Shown here piece after piece: positions 1 to 9,125 of a DNA stretch of 64,000 bases. Under the pieces are notes generated by a model. The model was not told the DNA's origin. It worked only from the letters and a program-made list of their open reading frames with translations, and did not search any database. Numbering within the stretch: position 1 is the first letter of the stretch; each line of letters starts with the position of its first letter. The position numbers and the translations under genes are program-made. This DNA is from Anoxybacillus amylolyticus (GTDB taxonomy: Bacteria; Bacillota; Bacilli; Bacillales; Anoxybacillaceae). The stretch is taken from positions 1,500,001 through 1,564,000 of the forward strand of contig NZ_CP015438.1 in the NCBI RefSeq assembly GCF_001634285.1, in the 5' to 3' direction.

Positions 1-567
1 GTAGCCTTTTTAATTAACGTTGCGTGGGGGGACGAATACATTCCGAAAATGCTGGCAACATTGAAAAAACATCGTGTGCGGGCGACATTTTTTCTTGAAG
101 GACGTTGGGTAAAAAAGCACCCAGAAATGGCAAAAATGATTGTAGATGCCGGTCACGAAATTGGGAATCATTCCTATAGTCATCCAGACTTAAAAACATT
201 GGATAATTCATCTATTCGTCGGGAATTGCAAAAAACGAATCAAATCATCGAGGCAACAACGGGGGTGACGTGTAAATGGTTTGCCCCTCCAAGCGGCAGC
301 TATCGTGACGATGTCGTAAACATTGCGCATGATTTACACATGTATACGATTATGTGGAGTGTCGATACAATTGATTGGCAAAAACCGTCGCCATCTGTTA
401 TAGTGAAACGGGTAACATCAAAACTTCATCCTGGGGCGATGATTTTAATGCATCCAACGTCTTCGACGGCGGAAGCGTTAGATCCGTTAATTACTGTCAT
501 TCAACCAACATATGACATTGGAACTGTTTCTATGTTGCTAGACGAAAAAAGAATTGTGAAAAAATAG
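1..567 (+). CDS. ylxY: Polysaccharide deacetylase family protein YlxY, 3' part
   Basis: The reading frame is open from the first base, so the gene begins before the window; the ATG at 49 is internal. The protein has the NodB-type deacetylase fold: the ATFFLEGRW strand, the metal motif GNHSYSHP (two His) and a late LMHP motif. The usual first motif, with the catalytic Asp pair (FDDGP), reads NVAWGDEY here, so one acidic residue is missing and ordinary deacetylase activity is doubtful. Its place directly before the mlpA protease gene is the B. subtilis ylxY position. The role is unproven; a sporulation or cell-wall link is inferred from the family. Confidence 0.85.
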   Translation, partial: VAFLINVAWGDEYIPKMLATLKKHRVRATFFLEGRWVKKHPEMAKMIVDAGHEIGNHSYSHPDLKTLDNSSIRRELQKTNQIIEATTGVTCKWFAPPSGSYRDDVVNIAHDLHMYTIMWSVDTIDWQKPSPSVIVKRVTSKLHPGAMILMHPTSSTAEALDPLITVIQPTYDIGTVSMLLDEKRIVKK

Positions 568-580
568 GAGGAACGTGAAT

Positions 581-1822
581 TTGATTAACAAGTATACGTG
601 TCAAAATGGAGTACGAATTGTACACGAACATATTCCGACAGTTCGCTCGGTAGCAATCGGTATTTGGATTGGAACTGGCTCGCGAAACGAGCACGAACAA
701 AACAATGGGATTTCCCATTTTTTAGAACATATGTTTTTCAAAGGAACAAAAACACGCACCGCTCGTGAAATTGCCGAAGCATTTGACAGCATTGGTGGAC
801 AAGTAAACGCCTTTACATCGAAAGAATATACATGCTATTACGCAAAAGTACTTGATGAACACGCACACTTTGCGCTCGATATGTTAGCGGATATGTTTTT
901 CCACTCAACGTTCGTGGAAGACGAATTGAAAAAAGAGCGCAACGTCGTATTGGAAGAAATTAAAATGTATGAAGATACGCCAGATGATATTGTCCACGAT
1001 TTATTAAGCAAAGCGTGTTACGTTAACCATCCACTTGGGTTTCCGATTTTAGGGACAGAGGAAACGTTATGCACATTTACTGGTGACGCGTTACGTGAGT
1101 ACATGGCAGACTATTATACGCCAGACCGTGTTGTCATTTCGGTTGCCGGCAATGTGCCGGAGCGCTTCATCGAAGATATCGCGGCCTATTTCGGCTCTTT
1201 TACAGCGAAACAAAAACAAGGAAACAACCTTTCCCCTGTTTTCGTCCCACAAAAGCTTTCGCGGCAAAAAGATACTGAGCAAGCACATTTATGCATTGGT
1301 TTTAATGGGCTTCCTGTTGGGCACGAAGAGATTTACAGTTTAATCATTCTCAACAACATTTTAGGGGGAAGCATGAGTAGCCGCTTGTTCCAAGAAGTGC
1401 GGGAACAGCGCGGATTGGCGTATTCTGTCTTTTCTTACCATTCTTCCTATCGCGATGGCGGGTTATTGGCGATTTACGGAGGAACAGGAAGCAACCAATT
1501 AGATGTGTTGTTTGAAACGATTCAAGAAACAGTTCGGAAGCTGAAAGAGGACGGCATTACAGAAAAAGAGTTGCAAAACAGCAAAGAGCAAATGAAAGGA
1601 AACTTGATGCTAAGCTTAGAGAGCACGAATAGCCGCATGAGCCGCAACGGCAAAAACGAATTGTTGCTTGGTCGTCACCGCTCGCTCGATGAAATCATCG
1701 ACGAAGTGAATAGCGTGACATTAGAAAAAGTGAACGAGCTTGCTGCTCGAATTTTTAGCGAAGACTATGCTGTTGCGTTAATTAGCCCGGACGGGGAGCT
1801 GCCAAGCAAGTTGAATGAATAG
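581..1822 (+). CDS. mlpA: M16 zinc metalloprotease MlpA (YmxG)
   Basis: Predicted cytoplasmic zinc peptidase of the pitrilysin/processing-peptidase family, 413 aa. The zinc-binding HFLEH lies at about residues 46-50, with the downstream glutamates of VVLEEIKMYED near residue 125. I chose the TTG at 581 because AGGAGG at 566-571 is about 9 nt from it; the in-frame GTG at 575 is only 3 nt from that site. The protein then starts MINKYTC, like the B. subtilis MlpA. It follows ylxY with only a few bases between them, so co-transcription is likely, and a strong terminator follows. All catalytic residues are present, unlike YmfF later in the window. Confidence 0.93.
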   Translation: MINKYTCQNGVRIVHEHIPTVRSVAIGIWIGTGSRNEHEQNNGISHFLEHMFFKGTKTRTAREIAEAFDSIGGQVNAFTSKEYTCYYAKVLDEHAHFALDMLADMFFHSTFVEDELKKERNVVLEEIKMYEDTPDDIVHDLLSKACYVNHPLGFPILGTEETLCTFTGDALREYMADYYTPDRVVISVAGNVPERFIEDIAAYFGSFTAKQKQGNNLSPVFVPQKLSRQKDTEQAHLCIGFNGLPVGHEEIYSLIILNNILGGSMSSRLFQEVREQRGLAYSVFSYHSSYRDGGLLAIYGGTGSNQLDVLFETIQETVRKLKEDGITEKELQNSKEQMKGNLMLSLESTNSRMSRNGKNELLLGRHRSLDEIIDEVNSVTLEKVNELAARIFSEDYAVALISPDGELPSKLNE

Positions 1823-1856
1823 AATGCCTGCAAAACAACTTGCAGGCATTTTTTTT
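1823..1856 (+). terminator. Terminator after mlpA
   Basis: Perfect 10-bp stem (AATGCCTGCA with its complement), 8-nt loop, then a run of T. It starts at the stop codon of mlpA and separates it from ymxH. Confidence 0.9.
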
Positions 1857-1904
1857 CTGTTTTCTCTTACAATGATAGTAAAGGGATAAAGGGAGGCATA
1901 GACG

Positions 1905-2144
1905 GTGCGGCTAAGCGAGCTAAGCGGAAAGGAAATTGTGGATGTCCGACGAGCAGAGAGGCTTGGTGTGTTAGGACAAACGGATTTAGAAGTGAACGAA
2001 CAAACAGGCCACATTCAAGCATTGCTAATCCCAACAGGAAAATGGTTTGGGTTTCGCAAAGAGGGGAACGAGATTCGCATCCCGTGGAAATATATTCGAA
2101 AAATCGGGGAAGATATGGTCATTATTGATTTTCCAGAGGAATAA
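1905..2144 (+). CDS. ymxH: YlmC/YmxH family PRC-barrel sporulation protein
   Basis: Small protein of 79 aa with the pattern of a single PRC-barrel domain: MRLSELSGKEIVDV at the start, then short beta strands ending in a KYIRKIGEDMVIIDF strand. It starts with GTG behind GGGAGG. It lies between mlpA and spoVFA exactly as in B. subtilis, and the family is linked to sporulation through its relative YlmC. It has its own terminator on each side, so it is probably monocistronic. Biochemical role unknown. Confidence 0.88.
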   Translation: MRLSELSGKEIVDVRRAERLGVLGQTDLEVNEQTGHIQALLIPTGKWFGFRKEGNEIRIPWKYIRKIGEDMVIIDFPEE

Positions 2145-2175
2145 CGGAGCTGGCGCATGCCGGCTCCGCTTTTTT
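2145..2175 (+). terminator. Terminator after ymxH
   Basis: Stem CGGAGCTGGC / GCCGGCTCCG with one G-T pair, GCAT loop, then a T run. It begins right after the ymxH stop codon. Confidence 0.88.
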
Positions 2176-2184
2176 ACGTACATT

Positions 2185-2213
2185 CACCTAATAGTCGCCA
2201 TTGACATAAGATG
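2185..2213 (+). promoter_or_regulatory. SigK-type promoter before spoVFA
   Basis: CACC (2185-2188), 16 nt, then CATAAGATG (2205-2213) fits the SigK pattern of CAC at -35 and CATAnnnTA at -10. Dipicolinate synthase is known to be made in the mother cell under SigK, so motif and gene agree. Inferred, not measured. Confidence 0.55.
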
Positions 2214-2261
2214 TGGAAGGAATAGTGCCAATACGTTTGATAAAAGAAGGTGAGAAGCATG

Positions 2262-3161
2262 ATGCTGACAGGTATGCACGTCGCCATTATTGGGGGGGAT
2301 GCACGGCAGCTCGAAGTCATTCGCAAACTGACGGAACTTGATGCGAAGTTATCTCTTGTCGGATTCGATCAATTAGCGCACAATTTTACAGGCGCAACAA
2401 AAATGTACATCGATGAAATTGATTTTTCGGACATCGACGCAATTATTTTACCCGTTCACGGAACCAATCTAGAAGGAAAGATTGACACGGTTTTTTCTAA
2501 CGAAAAAATTTTTATTACGGAAGACTTGTTGTTAAAAACACCAAAGCATTGTGTGATTTACTCTGGTATTAGTAATAGCTATTTAGACGAACTAATAAAA
2601 AAAGTAAATCGAAAATATGTGCAGCTGTTTGAACGCGACGATGTCGCCATTTATAACTCGATTCCGACCGCTGAAGGAACGATTATGATGGTTATCCAAC
2701 ATACCGACTTTACGATCCACGGCTCTCGCATCGCGGTATTAGGGTTAGGGCGCGTTGGCATGACGGTCGCTCGTACGTTTGCTGCGCTAGGCGCTAAAGT
2801 AAAAGTCGGTGCACGCCGCAGCGAACATTTAGCCCGCATTACGGAAATGGGGTTAGAGCCGTTTCCACTTCACGACCTCGAAAAAGAAGTGCGCGACATC
2901 GATGTTTGTATTAACACGATCCCAACAATGATTGTAACAGCGAGCGTCATTTCAAAAATGCCGGCGCATACGCTGATCATTGATTTGGCGTCAAAGCCAG
3001 GAGGCACCGATTTTCGCTATGCGGAAAAGCGCGGCATTAAAGCATTGCTTGCCCCAGGGCTTCCAGGAGTCGTAGCGCCGAAAACAGCGGGACAAATTAT
3101 TGCCAACGTTCTTTCACAACTATTATTTTATGATTTGACGAAACGAAAGGGGAACGCGTAA
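2262..3161 (+). CDS. spoVFA: Dipicolinate synthase subunit A
   Basis: Large subunit of dipicolinate synthase (DpaA), which with SpoVFB oxidises dihydrodipicolinate to dipicolinic acid in the mother cell for loading into the spore core. It has an N-terminal domain starting with VAIIGGDARQLE and a nucleotide-binding fold with VLGLGRVGM near residue 160. The second ATG (2262), giving MLTGMHV, matches the B. subtilis start; AGAAGG at 2245-2250 serves it. The next gene follows directly. Its position ahead of asd-dapG-dapA joins the enzymes that make the substrate with the enzyme that uses it. Confidence 0.95.
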   Translation: MLTGMHVAIIGGDARQLEVIRKLTELDAKLSLVGFDQLAHNFTGATKMYIDEIDFSDIDAIILPVHGTNLEGKIDTVFSNEKIFITEDLLLKTPKHCVIYSGISNSYLDELIKKVNRKYVQLFERDDVAIYNSIPTAEGTIMMVIQHTDFTIHGSRIAVLGLGRVGMTVARTFAALGAKVKVGARRSEHLARITEMGLEPFPLHDLEKEVRDIDVCINTIPTMIVTASVISKMPAHTLIIDLASKPGGTDFRYAEKRGIKALLAPGLPGVVAPKTAGQIIANVLSQLLFYDLTKRKGNA

Positions 3162-3755
3162 ATGAGTGTAAAAGGAAAACGCATTGGATTCGGATTGACA
3201 GGGTCGCATTGTACGTATGATGCTGTCATTCCTGAAATAGAAAAGTTAGTGAATGAAGGGGCAGAAGTATTGCCGATTATTACGCACACCGTCAAGACGA
3301 CGAATACACGCTTTGGCGAAGGGGAAGAGTGGGTCAAGAAGCTAGAAGAAATCACAGGAAACAAAGTCATTGATACAATCGTGAAAGCAGAACCGCTCGG
3401 ACCGAAAATTCCGCTTGACTGCATGGTAATTGCCCCGTTAACAGGTAATTCGATGAGCAAACTAGCTAATGCCATGACCGATTCGCCGGTGCTAATGGCG
3501 GCGAAAGCGACGATGCGTAACCACCGCCCAGTTGTTGTCGGTATCTCAACAAATGATGCACTAGGACTTAACGGAGTAAATTTAATGCGGCTTATGGCAG
3601 CGAAAAATATTTATTTTATCCCATTTGGGCAAGATGCCCCTTATGCAAAACCGAATTCGATGGTAGCGAAAATGTCTTTGTTGCGTGATACTGTCGTTGC
3701 GGCGATGGAAGGGAAACAATTGCAACCTGTCATTATCGAAGCATTCCGAAACTAA
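3162..3755 (+). CDS. spoVFB: Dipicolinate synthase subunit B
   Basis: Flavoprotein-like subunit of dipicolinate synthase (DpaB), 197 aa, with a flavodoxin-type fold: GFGLTGSHCTYD at the N-terminus, APLTGNSMSKLANA in the middle and the conserved PFGQDAPYAKPNS near the end. It begins 1 nt after the spoVFA stop, so the two are translated from one message. An imperfect A/T-rich hairpin follows (about 3773-3802) without a clean T run. The function in spore dipicolinate synthesis is established for the family. Confidence 0.95.
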   Translation: MSVKGKRIGFGLTGSHCTYDAVIPEIEKLVNEGAEVLPIITHTVKTTNTRFGEGEEWVKKLEEITGNKVIDTIVKAEPLGPKIPLDCMVIAPLTGNSMSKLANAMTDSPVLMAAKATMRNHRPVVVGISTNDALGLNGVNLMRLMAAKNIYFIPFGQDAPYAKPNSMVAKMSLLRDTVVAAMEGKQLQPVIIEAFRN

Positions 3756-3882
3756 TAAATAATCACGAAAAAGAAATTTTATGCACTTTCATAAAAAATT
3801 TCTCTCCTTTAAAGACGAATGTGTTAAAATAAAAACTATCGAAATCGATACAGTTAACAATGAACTGGAAGGAGAATGAATA

Positions 3883-4932
3883 ATGGAACGAAAAGGGTTG
3901 CATGTAGCGGTCGTCGGAGCGACTGGTGCGGTTGGCCAACAAATGATTCAAACGTTAGAAAATAGAAAATTTCCAGTGGAAACGTTGACGTTATTGTCTT
4001 CTGAACGTTCTGCTGGCAAAAAAGTGGTGTTTAAAGGGCAAGAAATCGAAGTACAAGTAGCAAAACCAGAAAGTTTTGCAGGGGTAGATATTGCCTTATT
4101 TAGCGCAGGTGGTGCGGTATCAAAGGCACTTGCACCAGAAGCAGTGAAACGCGGAGCAATCGTTGTAGATAATACAAGCGCCTTTCGTATGGACGAAAAC
4201 GTTCCGCTCGTCGTTCCGGAAGTGAACGAAAGCGACTTAACATGGCATAATGGCATTATTGCCAACCCAAACTGCTCAACAATTCAAATGGTCGTGGCAC
4301 TTGAGCCCATTCGCCAAGCGTTTGGATTGAAAAAAGTTATCGTCTCGACATACCAAGCCGTTTCCGGTGCCGGTTCGCAAGCAATCGAGGAGTTAAAAAC
4401 GCAAGCAAAAGCGATTCTTGCTGGCGAGTCGTTTACCCCAGAAATTTTGCCGGTAAAATCTGAACGGAAACATTATCAAATTGCATTTAACGCGATTCCG
4501 CAAATTGATAAATTTCAAGAGAACGGTTTTACGTTCGAAGAGATGAAAATGATCAACGAAACGAAAAAAATTATGCACATGCCAGAGCTAGAAGTAGCTG
4601 CAACGTGCGTGCGCATTCCGGTGATGACAGGGCATTCCGAATCGGTATATATCGAAGTGGAAAAAGAAGGGATAAGTGCTGAACAGATCAAACGCGTGCT
4701 AAAAGAAGCACCAGGCGTTGTGCTACAAGACGATCCAGCAGATCAACTGTACCCGATGCCGGCCGATTGTGTCGGCAAAAACGACGTATTTGTCGGACGC
4801 ATTCGGAAAGACTTAGATCGCGACAACGCGTTTCATCTATGGATTGTATCTGACAACTTGCTAAAAGGAGCGGCATGGAACTCGGTGCAAATTGCCGAAA
4901 GCTTATTAAAGCTAGGGCTTGTAAACCTGTAA
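3883..4932 (+). CDS. asd: Aspartate-semialdehyde dehydrogenase
   Basis: Converts L-4-aspartyl phosphate to aspartate semialdehyde with NADPH, the branch point to lysine/DAP, threonine and methionine. NADP motif [10 protein letters not shown] near the N-terminus; the catalytic cysteine is in NPNCSTIQM at about residue 130; the family HYQIAFN segment follows. 349 aa is the usual length. The GGAAGGAG ribosome site is about 9 nt before the ATG. A TAAAAT -10 box after TGTG (3821-3830) suggests a promoter of its own, with no clear -35. First gene of asd-dapG-dapA. Confidence 0.95.
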   Translation: MERKGLHVAVVGATGAVGQQMIQTLENRKFPVETLTLLSSERSAGKKVVFKGQEIEVQVAKPESFAGVDIALFSAGGAVSKALAPEAVKRGAIVVDNTSAFRMDENVPLVVPEVNESDLTWHNGIIANPNCSTIQMVVALEPIRQAFGLKKVIVSTYQAVSGAGSQAIEELKTQAKAILAGESFTPEILPVKSERKHYQIAFNAIPQIDKFQENGFTFEEMKMINETKKIMHMPELEVAATCVRIPVMTGHSESVYIEVEKEGISAEQIKRVLKEAPGVVLQDDPADQLYPMPADCVGKNDVFVGRIRKDLDRDNAFHLWIVSDNLLKGAAWNSVQIAESLLKLGLVNL

Positions 4933-4948
4933 CCATCGAGGTGTTAAC

Positions 4949-6193
4949 ATGAAAATCATTGTGCAAAAATTTGGTGGAACGTCCGTCCGTGATGAATACG
5001 GGCGTGATTTAGCCCGAAAGCATATTGCAAGAGCGCTCGATGAAGGCTATAAAGTCGTCGTTGTTGTTTCTGCGATGGGGCGAAAGGGCGAGCCATACGC
5101 GACCGACACCTTGCTTGAGCTGATTGGCAGCAACGACACGTTTGTCAACAAGCGCGAGCAAGATTTATTAATGGCGTGCGGGGAAATTATTTCAAGCGTT
5201 GTTTTCACGAACATGCTGAATAAACACGGAATAAAAGCAACCGCCTTTACTGGGGCGCAAGCGGGATTCCGTACAAATGATGATTTTACCAATGCGAAAA
5301 TTCTCGAAATGCGATGTGACCGGTTGCTTAAAGCATTAGAGGAGTATGACGTCGTCGTCGTCGCCGGATTTCAAGGGGCGACGAAAGACGGCGATATTAC
5401 TACCCTTGGCCGCGGTGGCAGCGATACTTCCGCCGCAGCGCTAGGAGCAGCGTTAAACGCAGAGTGGGTCGACATTTTCACCGATGTGGAAGGAGTAATG
5501 ACTGCTGACCCGCGCATCGTTGAAAACGCCCGCCCGCTGGATGTTGTCACGTATACTGAAATTTGCAACATGGCTTACCAAGGCGCCAAAGTCATCCATC
5601 CGCGGGCGGTGGAAATTGCGATGCAAGCAAAAGTTCCACTCCGCATTCGTTCGACGTATTCTGATTCACTAGGAACGCTTGTGACATCAAGCGTCAAACC
5701 AGCGAAAGGAAGCGACGTGAGAGAACGGCTTGTTACTGGTATTGCGCACGTGGCGAATGTGACGCAAATTAAAGTGCAAGCAAAAGAAGGACATTACGAA
5801 CTACAGTCGGACGTATTTAAAGCAATGGCGAACGAAGGAATTAGTGTTGATTTCATTAATATTTCCCCCAATGGGGTAGTCTATACGGTAGCTGGCGAAA
5901 TGACCGATCGTGCCATTGAAGCGTTGCGCGCGATTGGCTATGAGCCGATGGTGACACGAAAATGTGCGAAAGTGTCAACGGTCGGTGCTGGAATTGCCGG
6001 CGTACCGGGAGTTACTGCTAAAATTGTTACTGCACTTTCAGAACAAGGCATTCAAATTTTACAATCAGCGGATAGCCATACGACGATTTGGGTACTCGTC
6101 AAAGAGGAAGATTTAAAGAAAGCCGTTAATGCGTTGCATGATGCTTTCCATCTTTCGAAGGTGCCGTCGATGAATGATGTGGATGAGGAGTGA
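4949..6193 (+). CDS. dapG: Aspartokinase I
   Basis: Phosphorylates L-aspartate in the first step of the aspartate pathway. The kinase domain starts with KFGGTSV, contains TLGRGGSDTSAAAL for catalysis and ends near residue 250; two ACT domains follow (about 265-400). A single 414-aa chain adjacent to asd and dapA fits the DapG isozyme, which in B. subtilis responds to meso-DAP rather than lysine. It lies 16 nt behind asd and its stop overlaps the region that holds the dapA ribosome site. Confidence 0.93.
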   Translation: MKIIVQKFGGTSVRDEYGRDLARKHIARALDEGYKVVVVVSAMGRKGEPYATDTLLELIGSNDTFVNKREQDLLMACGEIISSVVFTNMLNKHGIKATAFTGAQAGFRTNDDFTNAKILEMRCDRLLKALEEYDVVVVAGFQGATKDGDITTLGRGGSDTSAAALGAALNAEWVDIFTDVEGVMTADPRIVENARPLDVVTYTEICNMAYQGAKVIHPRAVEIAMQAKVPLRIRSTYSDSLGTLVTSSVKPAKGSDVRERLVTGIAHVANVTQIKVQAKEGHYELQSDVFKAMANEGISVDFINISPNGVVYTVAGEMTDRAIEALRAIGYEPMVTRKCAKVSTVGAGIAGVPGVTAKIVTALSEQGIQILQSADSHTTIWVLVKEEDLKKAVNALHDAFHLSKVPSMNDVDEE

Positions 6194-6198
6194 AAATA

Positions 6199-7071
6199 GT
6201 GATTTCATTTGGTAAGATTGTAACGGCGATGGTCACGCCATTTGACAATAAAGGAAACATTGATTTTGACAAAACGACGCAACTCGTGAATTATTTGCTT
6301 GAAAACGGCACTGACTCGCTTGTAGTTGCAGGGACAACCGGTGAGTCACCGACATTGACGACAGAAGAAAAAGTTGCTCTTTTTCGTCACGTCGTTTCTG
6401 TCGTCAACGGTCGAGTTCCAGTTATTGCAGGAACAGGAAGCAACAATACACGTGCTTCGATCGATTTAACGAAAAAAGCCGAAGAAGCTGGCGTTGATGC
6501 AGTCATGATTGTTGCCCCGTATTACAACAAGCCAAATCAAGAAGGGATTTACCAACATTTTAAAGCGATTGCCGAAAGCACGCCGCTGCCAGTGATGGTT
6601 TACAATATTCCAGGCCGGTCGGTCGTTAATATTGCTGTTGAAACGATCGTCCGTTTAGCAGAAATTCCAAACATCGTTGCGCTTAAAGATGCGGGTGGCA
6701 ACCTTGATACAATGACCGAAGTAATTGCACGCACGAACGATGACTTTTTACTATATAGCGGAGACGATGGGTTGACGCTTCCGGTATTGGCGATTGGTGG
6801 AGCAGGCATTGTTTCAGTGGCATCGCATGTCATCGGCAATGAAATGAAAGAAATGATCGAGGCGTTTGAAGCAGGAGATCATAAAACAGCAGTAAAACTT
6901 CACCAACAGTTGCTCCCGATCATGAAAGGGCTATTTGCGGCGCCAAGTCCAGCCCCAGTCAAAACAGCGCTGCAACTGAAAGGGCTTGATGTCGGTCCTG
7001 TTCGCTTGCCACTCGTCCCGCTTAACGAACAGGAACGCAATGAACTAATGAAATTGCTGCAAACAAGATAA
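6199..7071 (+). CDS. dapA: 4-hydroxy-tetrahydrodipicolinate synthase
   Basis: Condenses pyruvate with aspartate semialdehyde, committing carbon to DAP and lysine and to dipicolinate. TIM barrel with GTTGESPTL for substrate binding, YNIPGRS with the catalytic Tyr, and the Schiff-base Lys in IVALKDAGG. I selected the GTG at 6199 (protein MISFGKIVTAMVTPF) because GAGGAG at 6185-6190 is 8 nt upstream; the earlier in-frame GTG at 6190 overlaps that ribosome site. The ribosome site lies inside the end of dapG, so translation is coupled. A terminator follows at once. Confidence 0.94.
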   Translation: MISFGKIVTAMVTPFDNKGNIDFDKTTQLVNYLLENGTDSLVVAGTTGESPTLTTEEKVALFRHVVSVVNGRVPVIAGTGSNNTRASIDLTKKAEEAGVDAVMIVAPYYNKPNQEGIYQHFKAIAESTPLPVMVYNIPGRSVVNIAVETIVRLAEIPNIVALKDAGGNLDTMTEVIARTNDDFLLYSGDDGLTLPVLAIGGAGIVSVASHVIGNEMKEMIEAFEAGDHKTAVKLHQQLLPIMKGLFAAPSPAPVKTALQLKGLDVGPVRLPLVPLNEQERNELMKLLQTR

Positions 7072-7072
7072 G

Positions 7073-7101
7073 CCGGTTCACAAACGTGAATCGGTTTTTT
7101 T
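7073..7101 (+). terminator. Terminator after dapA
   Basis: 9-bp stem CCGGTTCAC / GTGAATCGG (one G-T pair), AAAC loop, 7 T. Ends the asd-dapG-dapA unit. Confidence 0.9.
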
Positions 7102-7139
7102 GTAAGGTAAGAAAGTATAAAATTTGCGATTAGGTAGAG

Positions 7140-7320
7140 AACTGTCTAGCTCCAAACGCTATCGGTGTGATGCGCTACGCCCCTTGTTTTGGCGGCCACA
7201 CATTGGTTGGCTTCACGGAGGTTACCCACGCAGGACGAAGCCATCCTTAGTTCGAATTCCCTTCGGTGGGGCTTGTGTGCTCTTCGCCGATAGAGGGGCG
7301 CTTTCCGCTTTTCTTATTAG
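7140..7320 (+). repeat. Structured intergenic repeat-like element
   Basis: Most of the 377-nt gap between dapA and rnjB. It opens with TGTCTAGCTCCA and closes with GGGCGCTTTCCGCTTTTC, the end motifs I associate with dispersed imperfect-palindrome repeats of Bacillaceae genomes. Outer arms CTATCGG and CCGATAG pair, and an inner GGCTTC / GAAGCC pair lies between them. The short open frame across it (7124-7396) has no ribosome site and no recognisable protein. Related sequence occurs at about 39985-40140 and 58571-58650. Family membership is inferred. Confidence 0.5.
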
Positions 7321-7367
7321 TCTTCCTCCCCCGTTCGCTCGCACGGTTTATTCTGTACGATATTATC

Positions 7368-7397
7368 TTGTATTTAAAATCTTCCATCAGTTATAAT
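7368..7397 (+). promoter_or_regulatory. Probable SigA promoter of rnjB
   Basis: TTGTAT (7368-7373), 18 nt, perfect TATAAT (7392-7397), about 50 nt before the rnjB start. Confidence 0.5.
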
Positions 7398-7448
7398 AAA
7401 AACAAGTGACTTTGAGCGGGTTAGTTTAGCATTAGGAGGACGAAGCAT

Positions 7449-9104
7449 TTGAAACAAGTAGAGAGAATACGAGTGTTTTCCCTCGGTGGAGTAGGGGAAA
7501 TCGGAAAAAACATGTATGTTATTGAGCTAGACGACGATATTTTTGTCATTGATGCAGGAGTGATGTTTCCGGAAGACGAGATGCTCGGTATCGACAAAGT
7601 CATTCCAGATATTACGTATCTTGTGGAAAAAAAAGAGCGTGTGAAGGCGATTTTTTTAACGCACGGACATGAAGAGCATATCGGTGCGATTGCGTATGTA
7701 TTACAGAAAATTACCGCCCCTGTCTATGGAACAAAGTTGACGCTTGGCTTGGCGCAAGAAAAGCTAAAAGAGCATGACACGACGACAACAGCGCCATTTA
7801 TCGACGTTCATTCTGATTCTGAAGTGGTGTTTGAAAAAGCAACGGTGACGTTTTTCCGGACGATTCATAGCATCCCTGATTCCATCGGAATTAGTTTTCG
7901 CACATCGCAAGGCGCTATCGTTTATACGGGCGATTTTAAATTTGACCAAACGCCTTACGGGATGAATCGAGCTGATTTAGGAAAAATGGCGCAAATCGGC
8001 GAACAAGGGGTACTATGCTTATTATCCGATAGTACGAACGCGGAAAAAATAGGGTATACTGGCTCGGATGCGACGGTTGCCCAAGCGATTTCCGATGTTG
8101 TATATAACGCCAATGGCAGGGTGATAGCTGCTTGTTATGCCTCCAATATTACACGAATTCAGCAAGTATTGCATGCGGCGAAAATGCACGGACGAAAAGT
8201 AGCAATCGTCGGAAAAAGCATGCATAAAGTGATGGATGTTGCCGTTCGCCTAGGCTATTTACAACTACCAGAAGAAACGGTTATCTCCATCCAAGATATC
8301 CAGCGATACCGCGATGAAGAGCTAGTCATTCTAACGACCGGCGGTCACGGAGAGCCGATGGGGGCACTTGCGCGGATGGCCAAACAGGCGCATAAACAAG
8401 TGAACATTATAGAAGGAGATACGGTTATTGTGGCAGCTTCGCCAATGCCTGGTCATGAATTGTTGTTTTTAAAAACGATTGATGCACTATACCGAGCAGG
8501 GGCAAATGTTGTCTATAAAAATGTGCATGTATCCGGACATGGATGTCAAGAAGAACTGAAATTGATGCTTAATTTAATGAAACCGAAATATTTTATCCCT
8601 GTTCACGGAGAATACCGTATGCAAAAAGCGCATGCCGCGTTAGCAAAAGCAGTTGGCGTTGCTGAAGAGCGGACGTTTTTAGTAGATAAAGGCGATGTGA
8701 TTGAATTTCGGAGCGGACAGGCGCGTTTTGGTGGCAAAGTGCCGTACGGGAACGTATTAATTGACGGGCTAGGGATCGGAGATGTCGGCAATATCGTCTT
8801 GCGCGACCGCCGCTTGCTTTCACAAGACGGAATATTAATTGTTGTCGTCACGTTAAGTAAAGAAGCGAAAAAAATTGTCGCCGGCCCAGAAATTATTTCT
8901 CGAGGATTTGTATACGTACGGGAATCGGAAACGTTGCTTGAGGAAGCGACAAAGCTAGTGACGACAATCGTCAATAAATGTATGCAAGAGTATGTTATTG
9001 AATGGTCTTCATTAAAATCTAATATTCGTGATGCGTTAAGCCAATATTTATTTGAAAAAACGAAACGAAAACCGATGATTTTGCCAATCATTATGGAAGT
9101 TTAA
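7449..9104 (+). CDS. rnjB: Ribonuclease J2
   Basis: Metallo-beta-lactamase/beta-CASP RNase of the RNase J family, 551 aa, acting in mRNA decay and 5'-end processing, usually as a partner of RNase J1. The metal motif is THGHEEHIGA at about residues 74-83; J1 enzymes have HGHEDH, so the catalytic Asp is Glu here, which fits the weak activity reported for J2. A second motif YTGDFKFD and the beta-CASP motifs SGHG and PVHGEYR are present. It starts with TTG behind AGGAGGA. The position between dapA and tepA is that of B. subtilis rnjB. Its terminator is now almost 2 kb away because of an intron. Confidence 0.92.
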   Translation: MKQVERIRVFSLGGVGEIGKNMYVIELDDDIFVIDAGVMFPEDEMLGIDKVIPDITYLVEKKERVKAIFLTHGHEEHIGAIAYVLQKITAPVYGTKLTLGLAQEKLKEHDTTTTAPFIDVHSDSEVVFEKATVTFFRTIHSIPDSIGISFRTSQGAIVYTGDFKFDQTPYGMNRADLGKMAQIGEQGVLCLLSDSTNAEKIGYTGSDATVAQAISDVVYNANGRVIAACYASNITRIQQVLHAAKMHGRKVAIVGKSMHKVMDVAVRLGYLQLPEETVISIQDIQRYRDEELVILTTGGHGEPMGALARMAKQAHKQVNIIEGDTVIVAASPMPGHELLFLKTIDALYRAGANVVYKNVHVSGHGCQEELKLMLNLMKPKYFIPVHGEYRMQKAHAALAKAVGVAEERTFLVDKGDVIEFRSGQARFGGKVPYGNVLIDGLGIGDVGNIVLRDRRLLSQDGILIVVVTLSKEAKKIVAGPEIISRGFVYVRESETLLEEATKLVTTIVNKCMQEYVIEWSSLKSNIRDALSQYLFEKTKRKPMILPIIMEV

Positions 9105-9125
9105 ACCAATCATGCTCAAAGTCGA

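Noticed and set aside
3756-3882. Lysine riboswitch or T-box before asd
   Set aside because: The gap is only 127 nt and shows no T-box sequence or lysine-box junction; only an A/T-rich hairpin and a -10 box are visible.
7124-7396. Open frame of about 90 codons in the dapA-rnjB gap
   Set aside because: It runs through the structured repeat, has no ribosome site and gives a Cys/Arg-rich sequence unlike any protein I know.
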